A stretch of 58,140 nt of DNA. Origin: a bacterium. Its GTDB lineage: Bacteria > Cyanobacteriota > Vampirovibrionia > Gastranaerophilales > Gastranaerophilaceae. Position numbers and translations under genes: made by a program. Within the stretch, counting starts at the first letter, position 1. The number at the start of each line of letters is the position of its first letter. The notes under the pieces are model-generated. The model saw nothing but the letters and a program-made list of their open reading frames with translations, did not search any database and had not been told where the DNA came from. Below are positions 34,887 to 43,803 of this stretch, in pieces. The DNA is taken from assembly GCA_017470815.1 (NCBI GenBank), contig JAFUXT010000018.1, positions 1 through 58,140 of the forward strand, written 5' to 3'.

Positions 34887-35580
34887 ATTGCCCCTCCTCA
34901 TAGTTCGCCCACACTAATACTGTATCAGAAATTTGCTTAAATTGGTAGTTCCACTTTCTTTGCAACGCTGGTAATATAGCCTGCGGCGGCATTTGAGGCG
35001 TGTCAGGGTCGCAAACTAAAGACACTTCATAAGGGTATTTTGGATTTTTATTACCGAATAAATATAACTCACTTACTATTCTGACAATTTGTTTATATAT
35101 AGAATTTTTAGTAAGCAAATTTGCAATATTTGAAAAATAAGGTAAAATCAGCCTAAAGCGGTCTTTTTGGAATATAAGGCATTTTACATGCATTGAACAC
35201 TCTGCCGCCGGAAAAATCCTGTCGTAATATTCAGCCCACACCTCATATCCAAGTTTTGCAAATATTCTTTTAACATCATACAAAGCCCAAAATTTGCGAT
35301 TATAAGTAAAGCGAGCCAACTGTTTATAATATTTCTCGTCCTTATCAAACGAGCATGCCTGCAATTTATACTCATAAAATTTGCTGCCCTGACAATGCGA
35401 GGTCAATTTTAATTTTCCTAAAAAGCAGAGGGTATTAAAGAGGTGCGAGTTAAGTTCCACCTCCTTATGCCCTATCAGTTCCCATACACCGCCATTCTTA
35501 ATAATGTTATTACATCGTAACAAATCTATATTTGCTTGTAAATCGCCTGCATTGGCTATTTTTATTTTTCTATTCGCCAT
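34870..35580 (-). CDS. Unknown protein before terminase
   Basis: 236 residues; basic, aromatic-rich, ends with TGA overlapping terS by 17 nt. Contains FTYNRKFWALYDVKRIFAKLG and QLARF. No family recognised; coupled to the packaging genes by overlap. Confidence 0.5.
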   Translation of the reverse strand: MANRKIKIANAGDLQANIDLLRCNNIIKNGGVWELIGHKEVELNSHLFNTLCFLGKLKLTSHCQGSKFYEYKLQACSFDKDEKYYKQLARFTYNRKFWALYDVKRIFAKLGYEVWAEYYDRIFPAAECSMHVKCLIFQKDRFRLILPYFSNIANLLTKNSIYKQIVRIVSELYLFGNKNPKYPYEVSLVCDPDTPQMPPQAILPALQRKWNYQFKQISDTVLVWANYEEGQYDAIR

Positions 35581-36788
35581 TGAAAATCTACTCCCATAAA
35601 CCCACCTAATAACAATTTACCAGCCAAAAACTCCTCTTTAGCCGTCTTGAAGTATAGTCCTTTAATGCCATGCGGATATTGTTTTTCATATTCTTTGACA
35701 ATTTTTCTATAACTTGTCTTTTTGCCGAATACATCAATAGGCTGGTCAAAGTCAAATTTATATTTGCGAGCCAATATCATAAGGTCGTTTTTAAGGTCGT
35801 CAGCATTATCATAGGTAAAGTTTATCTCGTCAGGAGTTTCAACATCGGGGTCATCGGACACAAGATAGATAGTATCGCCCTTAACCGTATCTATTTTATC
35901 AATAAAGGAATTTTGTAAATCCTTAATCTCTTTAGCCTTAACCTCGTCCAGTTCTCGTCCAAGCCTCAAAGCATAATCAATAAATTTCTTTTCAGGGTCA
36001 GCAGGCTCGTCCTCGCTCATAATCATGCGATACTGAATGCCAAGTTGCTGCATTTCCAACATCGCAGGCGTAAGTTGACTATAACGCTTTTTAAATTCAG
36101 GGTGTATTCCGTTCATTTCAGTACAAGGTGTAGAGAAAATCCAAGAGCCTTTTGCTCCTGCCACCTCTGCCACCTCGCTTGGGTCAACTTTTCCGTCAAA
36201 TATCATTTTAAGAGCCAACATCGGCTCAAAATTAGTTAAATCGTTTACAGGTTTATTGCAGTCTTTAACAAAGTAAAAATCCGTCCTATCAACATTCTCG
36301 TCAAAAGGCTCGCTATATTTATCCACTGCCTCACGCTCCAACTGCTCTGCCAACTCCCAACGCTCGTCATTAGTATAAACAGGATATACTTTTGTTGATT
36401 TTGTTTCCTCGTTATCAGGAACAGGCGGCTTTGAATTGTAAGGGTCGCCACTTACAGCAGCAGGAGGCTGTAAGGTTTGTGTGGCTGGTTGTCCTACCAC
36501 CTGTTGAATAATAACAGGCTGCTGAATTTTCTTTTCCTTTGGTATGCTTGCAAAAATAGTATCGGCAGACACGCCAAGTTTAAATCGGTCAAAGAATTTG
36601 TCAACCAATTTTTTATCCTCTTTTGTGAGCCTCATACTGTACTTCTTTTCCTCCAGTAAGGCTTTAGGGTCGCAGCCAGTAAAATCACGTTCATATTCCC
36701 CTGTTTCCAAGAAATAAGCGAGGTTTGCATAATCTCGCAAAGTCATTACTTTATTATAAGTAATTTTTCTTTCCTTTTTCTCTTTCAT
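35562..36788 (-). CDS. First gene of minus-strand arm, unknown
   Basis: 408 residues from ATG 36788 (AAGGAGC upstream). Lys/Glu-rich N-terminus, Pro/Gln-rich linker (about 95-140), then a domain with FYFVKDCNKPVNDLTNF and a C-terminal YGHIKGLYFKT-like part. Overlaps the next gene by 19 nt. Ahead of terminase, a packaging or early structural role is possible but unproven. Confidence 0.5.
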   Translation of the reverse strand: MKEKKERKITYNKVMTLRDYANLAYFLETGEYERDFTGCDPKALLEEKKYSMRLTKEDKKLVDKFFDRFKLGVSADTIFASIPKEKKIQQPVIIQQVVGQPATQTLQPPAAVSGDPYNSKPPVPDNEETKSTKVYPVYTNDERWELAEQLEREAVDKYSEPFDENVDRTDFYFVKDCNKPVNDLTNFEPMLALKMIFDGKVDPSEVAEVAGAKGSWIFSTPCTEMNGIHPEFKKRYSQLTPAMLEMQQLGIQYRMIMSEDEPADPEKKFIDYALRLGRELDEVKAKEIKDLQNSFIDKIDTVKGDTIYLVSDDPDVETPDEINFTYDNADDLKNDLMILARKYKFDFDQPIDVFGKKTSYRKIVKEYEKQYPHGIKGLYFKTAKEEFLAGKLLLGGFMGVDFQWRIEK

Positions 36789-36808
36789 TTTTTGCTCCTT
36801 TTTTATCA

Positions 36809-36837
36809 ATTTTAAGTGATGAACAATTTTTTGTCAA
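36809..36837 (-). promoter_or_regulatory. Promoter for the minus-strand arm
   Basis: Minus strand: TTGACA (36837-36832), 17 bp, TAAAAT (36814-36809), 20 bp before the start codon. A second candidate has an extended -10 TGGTATAAT at 36868-36860. Confidence 0.6.
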
Positions 36838-37039
36838 GTTTTGACAATTTTATGCAATTATTATACCACAAAAATAATGTGCAAATTGAAAAAGTGCAAC
36901 AATTATTTGGTGCAAATCGTTAAAAATTTAAGTTTGAAATGTGATGTCAGTTATTTTATGTAGTGAGGACGATGTGAAGTACAATGAGTGGAGGAGTGAT
37001 AGACAGGCTTAAAATATTTGAAATTTGAAAAATTTTTCT

Positions 37040-37098
37040 GGGGGTACTATCGGGGGTTTGAGGCTTGATTTTGCAGATTTTCAGGGGGTAGGGGGGGG
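37040..37098 (+). other. G-run cluster, possible G-quadruplex
   Basis: G5 at 37040-37044, G5 at 37052-37056, G5 at 37084-37088 and G8 at 37091-37098, in an otherwise AT-rich genome. Confidence 0.5.
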
Positions 37099-37103
37099 TC
37101 TAT

Positions 37104-37156
37104 GCCTTGCGGCTCAAGGCTTTCCAGCCCTGCTGTTTTTGCCCTCTTGGGCTTTT
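37104..37156 (+). terminator. Two hairpins, second with T-run
   Basis: GCCTTG-CGGCT-CAAGGC at 37104-37120, then GCCC-TCTT-GGGC-TTTT at 37141-37156. The second resembles a plus-strand terminator. Confidence 0.35.
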
Positions 37157-37184
37157 ATCCGTCCGGTCACTTGTTTTTATTGGT

Positions 37185-37201
37185 TGTATCGTTTCGATAC
37201 A
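37185..37201. other. Perfect inverted repeat TGTATCG-TTT-CGATACA
   Basis: Seven-bp arms around three T. A dyad of this size suits a regulator or origin protein site. Confidence 0.4.
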
Positions 37202-37249
37202 TACCGATAATAAATATTATGTAACAAGTCCTTTGTTTTGCTTGCTTGC

Positions 37250-37432
37250 TTATGTTTATATGTCTGAACTTTTAACCCCTCTTAAATGGCTTGCTAACCG
37301 CCTGAAATTTAATTTTTAAGCAGGGTAAACGATAGCCGGAGTTTATGCGGTTGATTTTTGCCCCCTTACCCTGATTTATTGCCCCTCTTGAGCCGTCAGG
37401 CTTGCCGTTGCTTTTATGTTTGTATGTCTGAA
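37250..37432 (+). repeat. Two 19-bp direct repeats
   Basis: TTATGTTT(A/G)TATGTCTGAA at 37250-37268 and 37414-37432, one mismatch, 164 bp apart; CCCCTCTTAAA/CCCCTCTTGAG/CCCCTTAAATG variants lie between and after. Between them CAGGGTAA (37321) pairs with TTACCCTG (37366-37373). Confidence 0.45.
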
Positions 37433-37943
37433 AGCCTTACGGCTATTGATTTTCAAGCCTTTTTGCCCTGATTTTAGCCCCTTAAATGCCTTTATAGTCT
37501 TACTTTTAATCCTTTTTGATACTTTTATATAATACCGAGTAATTTTTATTATTATTATTATTAAGAGAGAGAGAAATATATTTTTTATACCTTAAAAAGT
37601 CCCAAAAGTCCTTCAAAGTATTACTACATAAGGCTTTTAAGCCTATCAAATTCCCCAAAAGTCTATCAAAATCAATAGGCATAAGCATTTAAGACATATT
37701 AACAAGGCATTAAGGCAATAAAGACAAGGCAAAAGGACAAAACAAAAGCAGGAAAGCAAGGAAAGACAGAGGAAAGAGGGAAAGTAAAAAACAAACTAAT
37801 ATAAATAAACTACATCAAAAAGAGGATTTTTTAAAAATTCCTAAAAATAAAATCCTTGATTTAAGAGAGTTTGCGGGGTATTTTGTAAAGATTTGTAACA
37901 GTTATACAAAATTTATAACATTTTAGGGTTGTATTTTTTTTTA

Positions 37944-37964
37944 TATCAATTATAATGATATATG
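37944..37964 (+). promoter_or_regulatory. Promoter/operator for plus-strand arm (copy G)
   Basis: TATCA 37944-37948, N7, TGATA 37956-37960, -10-like TATATG at 37959. It is about 70 bp upstream of the first plus-strand gene. No clear -35. Confidence 0.55.
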
Positions 37965-37971
37965 TAAGGGG

Positions 37972-37989
37972 TTGATTTTTAAAAATCAA
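37972..37989. promoter_or_regulatory. 18-bp perfect palindrome in leader
   Basis: TTGATTTTTAAAAATCAA lies just after the copy G promoter, within the leader of the small-gene operon. Candidate operator. Confidence 0.45.
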
Positions 37990-38032
37990 TTCCGGCGGTA
38001 ATAGTAAATAATAAATAAAAGGAGCGTTCAAA

Positions 38033-38725
38033 ATGATTAAAACAGAAACAAAAGCAAAACAAAACATCACCAAACAATTAAAACTTGATTTAAAATTTTT
38101 TAAATCAGAAGTTCAAACAATGGAACAATTAAAAACAAGTCTATCTGGCTGGTATTATAGGGAAAAAATGACTGATACAATTATTAAAAATATCAATTCT
38201 GATAAATACGATTTAAAGCAGGCTAAAGAAGTTATCAGCAAGCGTTTAAATAAATTTTATGACAATAAATTAAATAAAGTGCTTGCTGATATTGAAAGCG
38301 TTAAAAAGGTTGATAAGTCCGCATGTCGTTGGGGTCAATGCATGATTGACTGGAACAGGAACGCAACATGGGGGAATTGCCCCAAAGGGTCATATCGTAA
38401 TGGGCATGCATTTACTGATTATAGAAGTGTTACTGGTTGCGGATATGATAAACTAAGCACTTTAACCGCTAACATGTTTAATGATGATAAATACTTAATA
38501 TCTTTTATTTTAGATTATTGCGAAAAGCATAATATAACTAATGATAATATTAGAGAGCGTTTAGGATATGGTATAAGACTTTCAACTATAAGTAATTTAC
38601 CTTATTTTGAGGGGGCTGTTGGTGTTGAATGTCATATAAATATTTTAAAGCGTTTAGGGTTTAAAGTTGCTCATAATGAAACTAAAAAAAGCGATTTTAT
38701 AGAATTTGAACGCATAACCAAATAA
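38033..38725 (+). CDS. Early protein, conserved gut-phage/plasmid-type family, unknown
   Basis: 230 residues, RBS AAAGGAGCG. Lys-rich helical N-terminal half; C-terminal half with CRWGQC, HAFTDYRSVTGCGYDKLST resembles, from memory, uncharacterised proteins of gut phages and plasmids with a 'GxGYDRxST' motif. First gene of the early operon, so a host-takeover or regulatory role is possible. Confidence 0.6.
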   Translation: MIKTETKAKQNITKQLKLDLKFFKSEVQTMEQLKTSLSGWYYREKMTDTIIKNINSDKYDLKQAKEVISKRLNKFYDNKLNKVLADIESVKKVDKSACRWGQCMIDWNRNATWGNCPKGSYRNGHAFTDYRSVTGCGYDKLSTLTANMFNDDKYLISFILDYCEKHNITNDNIRERLGYGIRLSTISNLPYFEGAVGVECHINILKRLGFKVAHNETKKSDFIEFERITK

Positions 38726-38733
38726 AACAAAAA

Positions 38734-38763
38734 ACATGTAGCCGGAGCATGTCAAAATCCGGC
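38734..38763 (+). other. Alternative hairpins between genes
   Basis: ACATG (38734) can pair with CATGT (38748-38752), or GCCGGA (38741-38746) with TCCGGC (38758-38763); the two share bases and exclude each other. Confidence 0.35.
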
Positions 38764-38801
38764 AATGTATTACAAAATTAAAAATATTAGGAGCGTTAAA
38801 A

Positions 38802-39026
38802 ATGTTATTATTACAAATGTTTGATAAATTAAATATAGAACTATCTGAAAGCGTATCAATATATGATATAAACATTAAAACATGCCCTTTGTATGTTGGT
38901 TTATTGGGTCATGTACCTTTTGAACTTTTACGCAGGGAATTAAAAAGCATGGATTTTACGCAAGGGCAAGCAAAATATAAAAATGATGATTTATATTATA
39001 ATATTAAATTTACTTTAAAATCGTAA
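38802..39026 (+). CDS. Small early protein, unknown
   Basis: 74 residues, RBS AGGAGCG. Hydrophobic LYVGLLGHVPFELLRRELKS; the repeated 'xxLxHVPxxLLRxEL' style was not matched to a family. Confidence 0.45.
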   Translation: MLLLQMFDKLNIELSESVSIYDINIKTCPLYVGLLGHVPFELLRRELKSMDFTQGQAKYKNDDLYYNIKFTLKS

Positions 39027-39038
39027 GGAGTGTATAAA

Positions 39039-39581
39039 ATGAATTTAAAAGAACTTAAACAACTAAAAACTATAAAAGCAATTAGGCATGATAAAAATTT
39101 TGTTTCAACTGATGATTTTATAAAAGATATTGAAAGCAAAATTTTAAAAGAAAATTATCAAATATTATCAAAAGATAGACATGGCATGCTGGTTGAGTAT
39201 ATGTTACTAAATCCAAATAAACAAACGGAGCAAAAAATATATTTACATGATGATGATATAAACAACCAGCAATATATAAATGAACTTATAAACCGATATA
39301 AAAAAGACGGTTTAACGGTTTTAAAAACATATATAAAAGATAATTTTCTTTATATTACCACTAAAGAACATAAAACAAGTTATGAAATAAGATTAAAAGC
39401 AGATTATTTAAAAGAAAATATGCAAGGATTTTTATATATCCGCAGCAAAGACTATGTTTTTAAATTTATAGATGATAACAACATGCCGCATGAGTTTCAA
39501 GGGGAATATTTAAAAGCGGACATGATACAAGATAATAAAATTATCTTAAATAATGGCATTGAGTACATTTTGCAAGTATAG
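39039..39581 (+). CDS. Early protein, unknown
   Basis: 180 residues from ATG 39039 (AAGGAG upstream). Lys/Asp-rich, no Cys; central GLTVLKTYIKDNFLYITTK looks beta-rich. No family recognised. Confidence 0.5.
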   Translation: MNLKELKQLKTIKAIRHDKNFVSTDDFIKDIESKILKENYQILSKDRHGMLVEYMLLNPNKQTEQKIYLHDDDINNQQYINELINRYKKDGLTVLKTYIKDNFLYITTKEHKTSYEIRLKADYLKENMQGFLYIRSKDYVFKFIDDNNMPHEFQGEYLKADMIQDNKIILNNGIEYILQV

Positions 39582-39593
39582 GAGCATATAAAA

Positions 39594-39791
39594 ATGATGT
39601 TTAATAGAATAATAAACAATAACGAAATGAATAAATTTTTTATTTATTTACAAAATGATAAAAGCGTTAAAAGTCATTATGCGATACAAGATATAAATAA
39701 TAAGAATGAATTTTATAATTTATATATTGATGTTTCTAAAAAAAAATATAATAAAATTATTAGATTTATTGCAGGGGGTAAAAATGACTAA
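39594..39791 (+). CDS. Small early protein, unknown
   Basis: 65 residues; RBS AGGAGC. Ends within the next gene (ATGACTAA overlap). No motif. Confidence 0.4.
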   Translation: MMFNRIINNNEMNKFFIYLQNDKSVKSHYAIQDINNKNEFYNLYIDVSKKKYNKIIRFIAGGKND

Positions 39792-40035
39792 AAAACAAGA
39801 TTTACAAACAAAATATGATAATTTGCAGGCAAAATATAAGACTTTAGCCGGACGACATCGACAATATTTGATGCAAAAAACAAACGAAAAAAAACGACTG
39901 GAGCAATTAAAAGCAGATAATAAAAAAATCATATTTGAATTAAGTAATAAAATATATGAACTTTCAAGCGATGATGACCTAACAAAAAACGATGATTTTA
40001 TAAAAAGAACTATAAAGGAGCAAAAACATGACTAA
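39784..40035 (+). CDS. Small coiled-coil protein
   Basis: 83 residues from ATG 39784 (AGGGGG upstream). Heptad-like QTKYDNLQAKYKTLAGRH and KRLEQLKADNKKI. Overlaps both neighbours by 8 nt. Confidence 0.5.
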   Translation: MTKKQDLQTKYDNLQAKYKTLAGRHRQYLMQKTNEKKRLEQLKADNKKIIFELSNKIYELSSDDDLTKNDDFIKRTIKEQKHD

Positions 40036-40648
40036 AAATTTTTTCAAAGTTGATACAAAAAAAGATGATGTAATATTTAACCAAGATTATATAATTATAA
40101 ATGATTGTTTAATGTTTCATAAAACCATTGCATGCATTGGATTAGATACTGAACTATTACAAGATAAAATAAATAACAATATACCTTTTAATTATAAAGA
40201 TAAAAATTTTATATCTGAATTGCCATTATGTGAAAAATTATTGCCGGAGGGTTTTATAAAAAATCCTGAAACATATACAGAATATAAAAATACAGGTTTA
40301 ACACAATTAAAAAATAATAAAAAGGGTAATGACTACCAGTTATTTATAAATAACTCTAATAATTGTATTATAGCCTTAAATAAAAGATATTCAGATTTTA
40401 TTATTGAAAATGATTTAAAAATATGGGGTACAAAAGAGAATTACTCTGCTCTTATTTTATCTGATTATCAAAAAAATATTAAAGGTTTAATATGCCGTTG
40501 CGAACGCTGGCAAAATTACGATGTAGAACGATTTTTTAAAAATATTCTTATTTATAATCGCAATAGTGATACTATTACAGACTTAAAAGATTTTGACGAC
40601 TTCAAAAAAAATAATTCTTTAAAAAATAATCAAGTTATAGACTACTAA
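40028..40648 (+). CDS. Early protein, unknown
   Basis: 206 residues; RBS AAGGAGC in the previous gene. Mixed alpha/beta, ICRCERWQNYDVERFF near residue 160. No family recognised. Confidence 0.48.
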   Translation: MTKNFFKVDTKKDDVIFNQDYIIINDCLMFHKTIACIGLDTELLQDKINNNIPFNYKDKNFISELPLCEKLLPEGFIKNPETYTEYKNTGLTQLKNNKKGNDYQLFINNSNNCIIALNKRYSDFIIENDLKIWGTKENYSALILSDYQKNIKGLICRCERWQNYDVERFFKNILIYNRNSDTITDLKDFDDFKKNNSLKNNQVIDY

Positions 40649-40673
40649 AAAAAAATAAAAAGGACGGTAAAAA

Positions 40674-41054
40674 ATGAATAAATTACAAAAATATATAAAT
40701 GAAATAGCAAAATTTTTAAATGAAAAATATTTTTGTTATCCTCTAAAAATTCAAAAATACGATTACGAAAATAATAAAAATGGCACTGAAATAATGGAAA
40801 ATTATTTTATAATTGAAACAAAAAATGCTGGATTAGTAATGATTAGACCTAATTTATTTACATGTTCAAAACCTTATAAATATGATTTATTTACGCAAAA
40901 ATGGGCTTATGAATGGGTTGATAAAAAAGAAAAAATTTTTACTCATAGACAAGTTTATGACGGCAAATTTAAAAAAAATAATATCCATGCCCAAGATGAT
41001 ATTTATTTTATTAAAAAATTTATTTTAAGCGAATATGAAACAACAAAGGAGTAA
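40674..41054 (+). CDS. Early protein, unknown
   Basis: 126 residues; RBS AAGGACGG. Aromatic-rich YDLFTQKWAYEWVDKK. No family recognised. Confidence 0.45.
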   Translation: MNKLQKYINEIAKFLNEKYFCYPLKIQKYDYENNKNGTEIMENYFIIETKNAGLVMIRPNLFTCSKPYKYDLFTQKWAYEWVDKKEKIFTHRQVYDGKFKKNNIHAQDDIYFIKKFILSEYETTKE

Positions 41055-41059
41055 TAAAA

Positions 41060-41401
41060 ATGAAAAAAGATTATAACGAATTAAAAGATTTATTTATTAA
41101 AAATTTTAATGTAAATCACTTAACCATTGATTTATTGGACTGGTTAGCAGATGTAAGCAAAACGGACGCAGAAAATTTTATTCTGAATAAATTTTATAAT
41201 GAATTATCAAGCGTAGAATTGACCAGTATTTTAGGCGAGAATTACATAATAGATTATTATTCAGGCAATACAGGATTAAAAACAATTATTGAGGATATAG
41301 AAAATAAATTAGATTTTTTATTATCTCATAATAAAAACTATACGAAAAAACAATATCATACTATTGATGATATAAAAGAACTCGTACAAAAATTAAAATA
41401 G
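41060..41401 (+). CDS. Early protein, unknown
   Basis: 113 residues; AAAGGAG upstream. Helical, acidic, no recognised motif. Confidence 0.45.
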   Translation: MKKDYNELKDLFIKNFNVNHLTIDLLDWLADVSKTDAENFILNKFYNELSSVELTSILGENYIIDYYSGNTGLKTIIEDIENKLDFLLSHNKNYTKKQYHTIDDIKELVQKLK

Positions 41402-41412
41402 GAGTACATAAA

Positions 41413-41865
41413 ATGACTGATTTAATTAAACTTGAAAGCGGGCAAATAGAAAAAATAAAAAATTTTAATGAAAAATATAAAATTTATACTTTAAGTCCGG
41501 TTAAAATTGCCGCAAAAAATTGCTATGATAGATATTTTGTAAATTATAACGAATTACCAATGATTTTAGGTAATATTGAAATTAAAATATCCTCCAGTAT
41601 AAAATCCGGCGATTATTATAAAGATACTAAAAAACATGAAGTCCTTGTTTTGTATATATTTGACCATTATTACGAAATTGATATTTTTCATGGCGATATA
41701 GAAAAATATTGTTTTGTAGATAATTCAAACAATTTATATAATTTTAAGACTTTAGCAAGATGTTTGGAACTTTTAAAAAGAATTGCTTATGTTGAAAGTT
41801 TAGGATTTATAATAAACTTTATCGAACATGAAAATATAAAAGATTATTTGGACGATAAAATTTAA
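41413..41865 (+). CDS. Early protein, unknown
   Basis: 150 residues; RBS AGGAGTAC. Beta-rich start, DHYYEIDIFHGDIEKYC in the middle. No family recognised. Last gene before an internal promoter. Confidence 0.45.
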   Translation: MTDLIKLESGQIEKIKNFNEKYKIYTLSPVKIAAKNCYDRYFVNYNELPMILGNIEIKISSSIKSGDYYKDTKKHEVLVLYIFDHYYEIDIFHGDIEKYCFVDNSNNLYNFKTLARCLELLKRIAYVESLGFIINFIEHENIKDYLDDKI

Positions 41866-41873
41866 AAAAGTAT

Positions 41874-41902
41874 TTGACTTATATCATTATTTTTGATATA
41901 AT
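41874..41902 (+). promoter_or_regulatory. Promoter with TATCA-N7-TGATA (copy E)
   Basis: TTGACT 41874-41879, 17-bp spacer, TATAAT 41897-41902; TATCA 41882-41886 and TGATA 41894-41898 lie in spacer and -10. Serves 41955 onward. Confidence 0.75.
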
Positions 41903-41954
41903 AAACTCAAGATTTAACATGTAGTACACAAAAAAAATAAAAAGGAGCGTTAAA

Positions 41955-42461
41955 ATGAAATACTATGTTGAAAATGCGGATTACACCCAAAATAAACCTA
42001 TTCTTTATTCAGAAAAAACTTTAATCGAGTATGCTATGAAACTTTATACGGAGTATAGCGAGCAAGGGGAGTATGACTGGTTATTAGAAAAATACCCTGA
42101 AAAAAATAAATTATCAGTCGTTAGTATTTGTTTGAATTTTCTTAATGACAGATTTTCTGATGATGATACACCATTTAAAGAATGTGAAATTTACGATGAT
42201 GACATGGAGGATTTAAGGGTTGTAACATCAACACCTATGCCAAATTGCGTTATTATAACACTATCAAATGGAACTCAAATATTGAAATCCTATGATAAAA
42301 CTATTGCAAAAAAATACAAAGGTAAAGTTACGCTGGACGGTAATTATTATAATTTTTCATCATCAACCGGAAAACATAGAAATTACTTTTTAAATGAGGA
42401 TTTAAAGACTACCGAGAAAAAAATAAAATCCGGCGAATATAAATTACAAGGTTTAAATTGA
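41955..42461 (+). CDS. Early protein, unknown
   Basis: 168 residues; RBS AAGGAGCG. C-terminal beta-rich GTQILKSYDKTIAKKYKGKVT. First gene behind promoter copy E. No family recognised. Confidence 0.48.
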   Translation: MKYYVENADYTQNKPILYSEKTLIEYAMKLYTEYSEQGEYDWLLEKYPEKNKLSVVSICLNFLNDRFSDDDTPFKECEIYDDDMEDLRVVTSTPMPNCVIITLSNGTQILKSYDKTIAKKYKGKVTLDGNYYNFSSSTGKHRNYFLNEDLKTTEKKIKSGEYKLQGLN

Positions 42462-42490
42462 AAAAAAAAAAAAATAAAAGGAGTAACAAA

Positions 42491-42766
42491 ATGAAAAATC
42501 CACCAAAAAATATAAATATCAATTATGTAGTAGCAATTTATAAAGACATGGAACTTGCTGATGACATCGAAACTTCAAATAGTTTTGAAAGTGATTTTCA
42601 GGCTGCTTTAAAATTTTACAATGAAACTATTGACCGAGTAAAAAATAATCAATATGTTACTTTAGAACTTGAAATTGAACAGGAATTTGACGGTAAAGCA
42701 GATATTTATTCAGTTGAAAATATCCGAATTGCAGATAATTATATTGAAGAAATTTTACCTTTTTAA
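42491..42766 (+). CDS. Small early protein, unknown
   Basis: 91 residues from ATG 42491 (AAAGGAG upstream). Acidic, alpha/beta; no motif. Confidence 0.45.
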   Translation: MKNPPKNININYVVAIYKDMELADDIETSNSFESDFQAALKFYNETIDRVKNNQYVTLELEIEQEFDGKADIYSVENIRIADNYIEEILPF

Positions 42767-42780
42767 TAGGAGTATATATT

Positions 42781-43005
42781 ATGGAAAAAACCTTTTATTT
42801 AGAATTAAAAGCAGAAGTATTATTTAAAATACCTGTTCAGGCTGAAACTTTTAGCCAAGCATACGAAAAAATAAAAAATGTTCAATATAATACTTTAGCG
42901 GATTTAAGTCAAGGTACGATATCTAAAGTATTAAAAACTCAAAAAAGAGCGATATACAAGATGTACAACCAAGAATATGCAGGCAAAATTACAATTTACG
43001 ATTAA
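42781..43005 (+). CDS. Small early protein, unknown
   Basis: 74 residues; RBS AGGAG. Similar beginning layout (strand, then helix with FSQAYEKIKN) to the gene before it, suggesting a possible small-domain relation. No family recognised. Confidence 0.42.
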   Translation: MEKTFYLELKAEVLFKIPVQAETFSQAYEKIKNVQYNTLADLSQGTISKVLKTQKRAIYKMYNQEYAGKITIYD

Positions 43006-43020
43006 AAGGAGGAACTAAAC

Positions 43021-43191
43021 ATGGACTACGAAAAAATAAAAATTGCCGTTTATGACATAACGGACGATGTAAAATCCCAAACAAAAATTGCGGTTTATTC
43101 TTTACCAAAATTCATTGAAGAAATAAATCTTGCACCGGAATTTATGGATTTTGACCTTGAAAATGTACGATTTGAAATTGAAAAGGAGTAA
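43021..43191 (+). CDS. Microprotein, unknown
   Basis: 56 residues; RBS AAAGGAGG. Acidic (MDYEKIKIAVYDITDD...). Its last codons carry the RBS of the next gene. Confidence 0.45.
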   Translation: MDYEKIKIAVYDITDDVKSQTKIAVYSLPKFIEEINLAPEFMDFDLENVRFEIEKE

Positions 43192-43197
43192 AATAAA

Positions 43198-43338
43198 ATG
43201 CAATATAGAATTGATTTTTATTCAGACGGAGAATTGACAGAGCAGGAACAAGAAAAAATCATCGCTTTACTTGATTTTTTAGAATTACAAAACATTATTA
43301 TCTCTAATGAAAAAGACAACCCTGAAATATTTATGTAG
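43198..43338 (+). CDS. Microprotein, unknown
   Basis: 46 residues; AAAAGGAG upstream. Helical and acidic (GELTEQEQEKIIALLDFLEL). No family. Confidence 0.42.
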   Translation: MQYRIDFYSDGELTEQEQEKIIALLDFLELQNIIISNEKDNPEIFM

Positions 43339-43371
43339 TAAAAAAAATAAAAAATGAAAGGATTTAACAAC

Positions 43372-43773
43372 ATGACAAAACTCATTATTGAATTGCCCTC
43401 TTGGGAAGTAAACAAAAACGATTTAGCAGAAATTGCGAACAAAATGCAGGCAATAGAATTATCTTTCAACGATTTAATAAGCGATATTCCTGAACTTAAA
43501 AAATTTGATAATTTTGAAGATTATACTATTGAGGCGAATTTATCTGACCAGTATGACGAATTTTTTATTGTAGGAAAAATAAATGACGAAGAAAAAAATA
43601 TTTTTCTTGAAGTGGTTACAAGAGAGGTGGCTATATCAAACGATAAGGAACTTTTATCAATGTCCGGTAGCGGATATACCAAAAGCGAAATTGAAAACGA
43701 TTACGAAGTCGGAGGGGCTTTATCGGGCTACAAAAAATTAGGTAATACAAATTATTTTTATAGAGAAATGTAG
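43372..43773 (+). CDS. Early protein, unknown
   Basis: 133 residues from ATG 43372 (AAAGGA nine nt upstream). Acidic alpha/beta; no family recognised. Confidence 0.45.
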   Translation: MTKLIIELPSWEVNKNDLAEIANKMQAIELSFNDLISDIPELKKFDNFEDYTIEANLSDQYDEFFIVGKINDEEKNIFLEVVTREVAISNDKELLSMSGSGYTKSEIENDYEVGGALSGYKKLGNTNYFYREM

Positions 43774-43803
43774 AAAAAATAAAAAAGAAACGGAGTGTAG
43801 AAA

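Larger units (their letters stand above)
36789..38032. other. 1.24-kb divergent intergenic region, origin/control candidate
   Basis: No supported gene. It holds divergent promoters, three GTGCAA boxes (about 36880-36920), a G-run cluster, several hairpins, direct repeats, (TTA)n-(AG)n at about 37547-37575 and a strand switch from pyrimidine-rich (about 37300-37500) to purine-rich sequence (about 37680-37800). The open frame 37025-37210 looks non-coding. A replication origin or packaging site is plausible. Confidence 0.5.

Noticed and set aside
37025..37210. Open frame in the divergent region
   Set aside because: No RBS, composition unlike neighbouring proteins, overlaps G-runs and hairpins.
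37321..37373. tRNA-like RNA
   Set aside because: 8-bp end pairing exists but length of 53 nt and lack of T and anticodon arms exclude a tRNA.
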